A stretch of 10,820 bases of DNA. Source: Thiotrichaceae bacterium (GTDB lineage: Bacteria; Pseudomonadota; Gammaproteobacteria; Thiotrichales; Thiotrichaceae). The notes beneath the pieces are model-generated. The model worked only from the letters and a program-made list of their open reading frames with translations. It searched no databases and was not told the DNA's origin. The number at the start of each line of letters is the position of its first letter. The first letter of the stretch is position 1. The position numbers and the translations under genes are program-made. Shown one piece after another: positions 6,379 to 10,820 of this stretch. The stretch is taken from contig JANTHA010000056.1 of the NCBI GenBank assembly GCA_024762625.1, positions 1-10,820 of the forward strand, in the 5' to 3' direction.

Positions 6379-7617
6379 ATGTCCAACACGCTAATCAAAT
6401 GGTTCCGTTTACGGTTAATTTTAAGCATTCTGATTACATCCAGCCTGCTCGGCTTACAGGGCTGTAGCGGTCAATCCTTCCCTGGCAGCCAGTTACTGGA
6501 AAGCATCGGCAGCATTGGCAACAAAAGCGCCAAGCCCGCACCACTTAAAAAACTGAAACCTGTCAGCAATACCATAAACGCCCGCCAGGTCTGGCAGGTC
6601 AAAACCGGCGCAGTGAGTCGCTCCAGTCAGATCCACCCGTTTATTAGCGGGCAAGCGGTTATTGTTGCAGGCGGGGTACAAGTCAGCGCCTGGAACAAGA
6701 ATACCGGAAAACTGCTCTGGAAAACCAAAATCGGCGAATTGATCAGCGCTGGCGTTAATGGCGGCTCTACTGCAAACGGACAACAAATATATCTCGGCAC
6801 CGCAAACGGAAACGCGGTCGCACTCGACGCGTTAACCGGAAAAACGCTCTGGGTAGAGCGTCTTGACAGCGAAATTCTGTCAGTTTCCCGCAGTCAGGAG
6901 CAGCGTGTTGCGTTTCGCACCATTGACGGCAAATTACATGGTTTAAACAGCGCTACCGGCGAACTCGTCTGGCAGCAAAGCCAACGCACACCGGCATTGA
7001 CGCTTCACGGCGCAAGCGTACCCGTTATAGTGGGCGGCAGAGGCAACAGTTTTGTCATTTGTGGTTTTGACAATGGCAAGATTGCAGCTTACGCCCTGCA
7101 AAGCGGCGCGCCTGTCTGGGAAGCCACGCTCGCAGAACCCAGAGGACAAAGCGAACTTGACCGCATGGTGGACATCGACGGTAAATTAAAAGTGCTGGGG
7201 AAAGCCCTGTTCGCAAGCGCTCTGAATGGCGTTATCTCAGGCATAGACCTTGAAAAAGGACAGATGGCCTGGGCAAAACGTTTTTCTTCTTCAACAGGCG
7301 TTGACGCAGATCGCAGTGGTTTATACAGTAGCGATTCCAAAGGCAACATCTGGAAATTCAGACCGCAAAGCGGCGAGCCAGTCTGGAAAATGGATGATCT
7401 ATTGCGCCGCGAACCAACCACCCCTATTCTGTTTGACGCTGGTTTGCTGATCGTCGGCGATAAACAGGGCAATCTGCACTGGATCAACGCCATTAACGGA
7501 CAGTTTGTGGCGCGGCTTAAAGGCGACCCGGCCGGTTATTCGGTAGCGCCTGTCGTAGAAGGCAATGCGGCCTACGTGTTTGGAAAAAGCGGTATGTTGA
7601 CCAAACTCAGTCGCTAA
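6379..7617 (+). CDS. bamB: Outer membrane protein assembly factor BamB
   Basis: BamB is the beta-propeller lipoprotein of the BAM complex. It binds BamA and helps fold outer-membrane beta-barrel proteins. The 412-residue product has a lipoprotein signal peptide with lipobox LQGC and C29. PQQ-like propeller blades recur as VWQVKTG (71-77), GKLLWKTKIG (110-119), GKTLWVERL (154-162), GELVWQQ (194-200), GAPVWEATL (243-251), GQMAWAKRF (294-302), GEPVWKMDD (332-340) and GNLHWINA (364-371). The BamB-specific loop GQSELDRMVDIDG is at 256-268. The start at 6379 follows the yfgM stop by six bases, with AGGAG (6363-6367) inside the end of yfgM, so the two are probably co-translated. Its usual downstream partner der is absent; pgi converges 14 bases beyond the stop. 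Confidence 0.96.
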   Translation: MSNTLIKWFRLRLILSILITSSLLGLQGCSGQSFPGSQLLESIGSIGNKSAKPAPLKKLKPVSNTINARQVWQVKTGAVSRSSQIHPFISGQAVIVAGGVQVSAWNKNTGKLLWKTKIGELISAGVNGGSTANGQQIYLGTANGNAVALDALTGKTLWVERLDSEILSVSRSQEQRVAFRTIDGKLHGLNSATGELVWQQSQRTPALTLHGASVPVIVGGRGNSFVICGFDNGKIAAYALQSGAPVWEATLAEPRGQSELDRMVDIDGKLKVLGKALFASALNGVISGIDLEKGQMAWAKRFSSSTGVDADRSGLYSSDSKGNIWKFRPQSGEPVWKMDDLLRREPTTPILFDAGLLIVGDKQGNLHWINAINGQFVARLKGDPAGYSVAPVVEGNAAYVFGKSGMLTKLSR

Positions 7618-7631
7618 CAGGCCAGCCCGGC

Positions 7632-9329
7632 TCACCTCAAATCTTCACGATTTTGCCTAAACCAGTTAATTAGCCCATGGGTAGAGCTGTCATGTGGATA
7701 GAGATCCCGCTTTGTCTCAAACTCTTCAAGTATGTTTTTTGTCAGGTTTTTACCCAGCTCCACGCCCCACTGATCATAGGAATTCAGGTTCCAGACAATG
7801 CCCTGAACAAAAATCTTATGCTCATACATGGCGATCAAACGCCCTAGTGCGCGCGGAGTCAATTTTTTAAGCACGATCGAGTTACTTGGCTGATTGCCTT
7901 CAAAAACCATGTGTGGCAAGCGAGTTTCTGCTTCATCCGGGTCGATGCCGGCCTCGCGTAATTGTTCGCGTGTTTCTTCCATCGTGCGTCCGCGCATTAA
8001 CGCCTCTGTTTGCGCCAGGAAATTAGACGCCAGTATATTGCAGTGATCGCGAATACACACGGGGAATTGCACCGAGGCAATAAAATCAGCCGGTATCAGC
8101 CGTGTGCCCTGATGCAGTAATTGGTAAAACGCGTGTTGTCCATTGATGCCCTCGGCTCCCCAGATGATTTTTCCGGTAGAATAGGTTGCCTGACGCCCTT
8201 CCCGATCAACAGATTTTCCATTGCTTTCCATATCCGCCTGTTCAAGATAAGCGGGCAACATGCGTAAATTGTGGTCATATGGCAGTATTGCGCTGGACTC
8301 AGCGCCAAAAAAATTGCCGTACCAGATTCCCAGCATGGCGAGAATAACCGGAATATTTTTTTCCAGCGGGGCGCTCTGGAAATGCTCATCCATCTCGTGC
8401 GCGCCTTCCAGCATTTTTATAAAATTATCCATGCCGATGTAAAGAATGCTGGCAAGACCCACCGCCGACCACAACGAATAACGTCCGCCTACCCAGTCCC
8501 AGAAACGAAACATGTTTTCAGGGTCAATGCCAAAACCGGACACCGCTGCTTCATTGGTGGAAACCGCCACAAAGTGTCGCCTAATTGCATCCTCGCTTGA
8601 TTTTCCATGTTCGCCGACGTGCTCCAGAAACCACTGTTTCGCTGTCAATGCATTGGTCATGGTTTCCTGGGTTGTGAAAGTTTTGGAGGCCACCACAAAT
8701 AAGGTTGATTCCGGGTTTAAATCTCTGAGCATTTGTTGAATTTGCATACCATCCACAGTGGACACAAAATGCACATTAAAATGATCTTTTGCATATGGAG
8801 ACAAGGCTCGACTGACCATATTTGGCCCCAGATCAGACCCGCCTATGCCAATATTGACCACATCGCTTATTGCCTTACCCGTATAGCCTTTCCAGCTTCC
8901 GCTACGGACTTTCTCAGAAAAAATTCGCATTTTTTCCAATTCAGCGTTAATCCCGGGCATGACGTTTTCGCCATCGACATAGACTGGTTTGTTAGAACGG
9001 TTTCTTAGCGCAGTATGTAACACCGCTCTGCCTTCTGTGGTGTTTATTTTTTCGCCGCTAAACATCCTGTCGCGCCATTCTTCAACCTGTTGTTGGCGCG
9101 CCAGGTCAAATAGCAATCCAAGCGTTTCATCCGTTACCCGGTTCTTGGAGTAATCCAGCAGCATATCCTTGAACTGGATGGAATACCTGGAAAAACGTTG
9201 TTCATCCTGCTCGAACAGATCTAGCATATGCGTTTTTTTTACCAATTCAAAGTGATCCTGCAAAGCCAGCCATGCGGGTGTATTGATTAACGGTGATTTT
9301 GAGTTGAGAATGACTCTTACTGGTCGCAT
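7632..9329 (-). CDS. pgi: Glucose-6-phosphate isomerase
   Basis: Pgi interconverts glucose 6-phosphate and fructose 6-phosphate in the cytosol, serving glycolysis and gluconeogenesis. The 565 residues match the long bacterial form (E. coli 549). Phosphate- and sugar-binding motifs GIGGSDLGP (161-169) and SKTFTTQET (215-223) are intact, as is [12 protein letters not shown] (281-292). Catalytic E368 (in MESNGK), H399 (in NGQHAF) and K527 (in WGVELGK) align with E355, H386 and K514 of E. coli. The family end [12 protein letters not shown] is present. The N-terminus carries a few extra residues before the usual AWLALQ block; ATG 9329 is the only sensible start. No classical Shine-Dalgarno is seen, but the leader is a purine-rich tract. 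Nothing in the adjacent - strand gene suggests a shared function. Confidence 0.97.
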   Translation of the reverse strand: MRPVRVILNSKSPLINTPAWLALQDHFELVKKTHMLDLFEQDEQRFSRYSIQFKDMLLDYSKNRVTDETLGLLFDLARQQQVEEWRDRMFSGEKINTTEGRAVLHTALRNRSNKPVYVDGENVMPGINAELEKMRIFSEKVRSGSWKGYTGKAISDVVNIGIGGSDLGPNMVSRALSPYAKDHFNVHFVSTVDGMQIQQMLRDLNPESTLFVVASKTFTTQETMTNALTAKQWFLEHVGEHGKSSEDAIRRHFVAVSTNEAAVSGFGIDPENMFRFWDWVGGRYSLWSAVGLASILYIGMDNFIKMLEGAHEMDEHFQSAPLEKNIPVILAMLGIWYGNFFGAESSAILPYDHNLRMLPAYLEQADMESNGKSVDREGRQATYSTGKIIWGAEGINGQHAFYQLLHQGTRLIPADFIASVQFPVCIRDHCNILASNFLAQTEALMRGRTMEETREQLREAGIDPDEAETRLPHMVFEGNQPSNSIVLKKLTPRALGRLIAMYEHKIFVQGIVWNLNSYDQWGVELGKNLTKNILEEFETKRDLYPHDSSTHGLINWFRQNREDLR

Positions 9330-9331
9330 TG

Positions 9332-9370
9332 TTTATCTTCTATTCTTTTCTATTTTCTTATTTTCTTTTT
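9332..9370 (-). promoter_or_regulatory. Purine-rich, C-free leader before pgi
   Basis: Read on the - strand, these 39 bases contain no C and are almost wholly A and G with scattered T. They include near-repeats of AAGAAAAT. The tract ends just before the pgi ATG. Unstructured A-rich leaders can favour ribosome loading (for example through S1), which would compensate for the lack of a clear Shine-Dalgarno. The regulatory role is inference. Confidence 0.35.
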
Positions 9371-9419
9371 AAAGGGAAATGTATTCGATAGACAGGATGT
9401 CTTGATGCTTTAGTACTAT

Positions 9420-10685
9420 TTACTTGCGACATTCCCAGACGAGCAGCTCCTGCCCTGGTTTTAAATGAGTCCGCGACCTAAGGCCATTCATTTGCATAAT
9501 TTTGTTTTTATGCACGCCTGTTTTTTGCATTACCCGCATCAGGTTATCGCCCTTTTGTGCAACATAAATACGTTGCCAGACGCCATTGCCGCTTTCGACG
9601 CGCGTAGAATTACGCAGGCGAGTGCCCGTCCGGTTGGAACAATTACCATGCTCTATATTGCGGGCGCGCCCCCTGTAAGGGCTAAAGCGTGATTTAGGCA
9701 AGGCGCGTGGAACAAAAATGGTTTTTGCCAGCTCGCCTGTCACCATGTCAGCGCTGAGTACTCCGCCGCCCTGACTATATAACTTGTATAGCGCTGCTAC
9801 TTTCCTGACATAGGAACGGGTCTCTTTATAAGGGGGTATGCCCTTGTATTTGTCCACCGCTCCTTCGCCGGCGTTGTAGGCCGCAATAGCGTTAAGCAGG
9901 TCTTCTTCATAATATTCCAGCAAAAACTTCAGATAGCGCGTTCCCGCCTTGATATTCAGCTCCGTATCAAAACGATCCGTCACGCCAAACCGTTTTGCTG
10001 TAGGCGACATTAATTGCATCAAGCCCTGAGCTCCTTTAGGCGACACCGCTTTGGCGTTAAAACAGCTTTCGGCGGTTATGATTGCTTTTATCAGGGCATG
10101 TGAAACATCATATTTAGCGCTGTATTTATTAATGGTGGCGTCGTATTTTTTTGCCTTTTTAGACAATGCCTTGTAATTGCCGCCGAGACAAAATTTTTTC
10201 ATGGCGTGAGCCACAAATTGCCTGGATTTATCTTTAAGGTTGTTTTTATGTTTCTGTAAACGATTCTGACCGGCGCCAGACGTCTGCTTTCCCTTCAGCA
10301 GCTTGTGTGACGAATTCTTGTTTGATGACTTATTGTTTGATGAATTTATACGCTTTTGGGTCTGTTTCTGTTCGTGATGACCTTTTTTTACATATTGGCC
10401 TGTCAGGGCTATTTGTTTGATGCGCGAATCCGGGTTGTTACTTGAGGTGTTAGTATAGCTATTGTTTTTAACGCCTGTTTTTTTATCAGCGTCATCAGAC
10501 AACATTCTCATCGCCAGCATCAGATGACGGTTTTCATGATGTTGCGCGGCGGCTGATTGCGCGGCGGCTGATTGAACGACGTCAGGCTCACTGGCATACG
10601 CCATCATGCCTGGCGCAAGCAATGAGAGAATAAACGGGAAAACAAATGAGTAAACAAAAGCCCTTAAATACATTGATAAATCCAT
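9420..10685 (-). CDS. Secreted lytic transglycosylase (SLT domain plus C-terminal LysM)
   Basis: Lytic transglycosylases cleave the MurNAc-GlcNAc bond of peptidoglycan to 1,6-anhydro ends in the periplasm. From ATG 10685 the product has 421 residues. A signal peptide ends near AYA-SE (about 31-34). A long polar linker (about 35-180), rich in Ser, Asn, Lys and Gln, follows. The SLT (GH23-type) domain spans about 188-300, with catalytic E206 in AIITAES, GLMQLMSPTAKRFG at 221-234, and AYNAGEG at 269-275. A LysM peptidoglycan-binding motif closes the protein (about 375-417). The layout resembles MltD, but there is no lipobox and only one LysM, so I give no symbol. The frame is open to a TTG at 10694, and another ATG is at 10673; none has a clear Shine-Dalgarno. 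The gene lies 90 bases upstream of pgi on the same strand. Confidence 0.9.
   Translation of the reverse strand: MDLSMYLRAFVYSFVFPFILSLLAPGMMAYASEPDVVQSAAAQSAAAQHHENRHLMLAMRMLSDDADKKTGVKNNSYTNTSSNNPDSRIKQIALTGQYVKKGHHEQKQTQKRINSSNNKSSNKNSSHKLLKGKQTSGAGQNRLQKHKNNLKDKSRQFVAHAMKKFCLGGNYKALSKKAKKYDATINKYSAKYDVSHALIKAIITAESCFNAKAVSPKGAQGLMQLMSPTAKRFGVTDRFDTELNIKAGTRYLKFLLEYYEEDLLNAIAAYNAGEGAVDKYKGIPPYKETRSYVRKVAALYKLYSQGGGVLSADMVTGELAKTIFVPRALPKSRFSPYRGRARNIEHGNCSNRTGTRLRNSTRVESGNGVWQRIYVAQKGDNLMRVMQKTGVHKNKIMQMNGLRSRTHLKPGQELLVWECRK
10544..10573 (-). repeat. Perfect tandem 15-bp duplication near the transglycosylase N-terminus
   Basis: The 15-base unit GCGCGGCGGCTGATT (+ strand) occurs twice without a mismatch (10544-10558 and 10559-10573). 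It encodes the repeated Gln-Ser-Ala-Ala-Ala just after the signal peptide. Perfect identity suggests recent slippage. Confidence 0.85.
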
Positions 10686-10820
10686 TATGATCAACGTTTT
10701 GTGAAGTTTATTAATCGTATTACAATAAAATTCCCCGGGGCAAGCCCTCTCGCTATCGTTCGACTTTCTCGTTCCTCGAAAGCGGGGTATTAATAAGGCT
10801 GTTTCTTTACCCTTTTACGC
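10686..10820. other. Upstream region of the transglycosylase gene
   Basis: This 135-base stretch has no coding region that I can support. It contains the palindrome CCCCGGGG (10733-10740), whose CCCCG half (10733-10737) can also pair with CGGGG at 10783-10787. A smaller inverted repeat CTTTC/GAAAG lies at 10764-10768 and 10778-10782, and TCGTTC occurs twice, 13 bases apart (10756 and 10769). An AT-rich segment (10695-10732) next to the gene may hold its promoter, but no hexamer pair stands out. Confidence 0.4.

Noticed and set aside
9391..9401. Terminator for the transglycosylase at GACAGGATGTC
   Set aside because: The stem is only four base pairs with a three-base loop, and there is no T tract.
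10787..10799. Third copy of the ATTAATAGAGG repeat
   Set aside because: GTATTAATAAGGC matches only an AT-rich core with a missing base, and has no hairpin partner. It is too short to claim.

Overview
The window looks like the chromosome of a gammaproteobacterium of moderate GC. The main evidence is one conserved housekeeping neighbourhood on the + strand: ndk, rlmN, pilW/pilF-like, rodZ, hisS, yfgM, bamB. This is the familiar gammaproteobacterial order ndk-rlmN-pilF-rodZ-ispG-hisS-yfgM-bamB-der, but ispG is absent between rodZ and hisS and der does not follow bamB. The family or genus cannot be fixed from the sequence alone.

Layout. Positions 1-298 are non-coding. They hold a long hairpin at the window edge, a short repeat shared with the hisS-yfgM gap, a plausible promoter and a strong Rho-independent terminator, then the ndk leader. 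ndk (299-730) and rlmN (783-1886) follow. The 296-base gap before pilW contains a 139-base MITE-like element flanked by perfect 8-base direct repeats. pilW (2183-2938) and rodZ (2984-4117) come next. An 81-base gap with three tandem 12-base units leads into hisS (4199-5482). A strong hairpin and a possible extended -10 promoter separate hisS from yfgM (5647-6372) and bamB (6379-7617), which are tightly coupled.

On the - strand, pgi (7632-9329) converges on bamB with a 14-base gap. Beyond it lies a secreted LysM lytic transglycosylase (9420-10685). The last 135 bases are its upstream region.

The genes cover nucleotide and translation housekeeping (Ndk, RlmN, HisRS), cell shape and envelope assembly (PilW, RodZ, YfgM, BamB, the transglycosylase) and central carbon metabolism (Pgi). 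All eight main proteins and the transglycosylase look intact, with catalytic residues in place where they can be judged. I see no defence system, prophage, CRISPR array, tRNA or rRNA. The unexplained signal is in the gaps between genes: a mobile miniature element, hairpin repeats, short tandem duplications, and the missing ispG and der.
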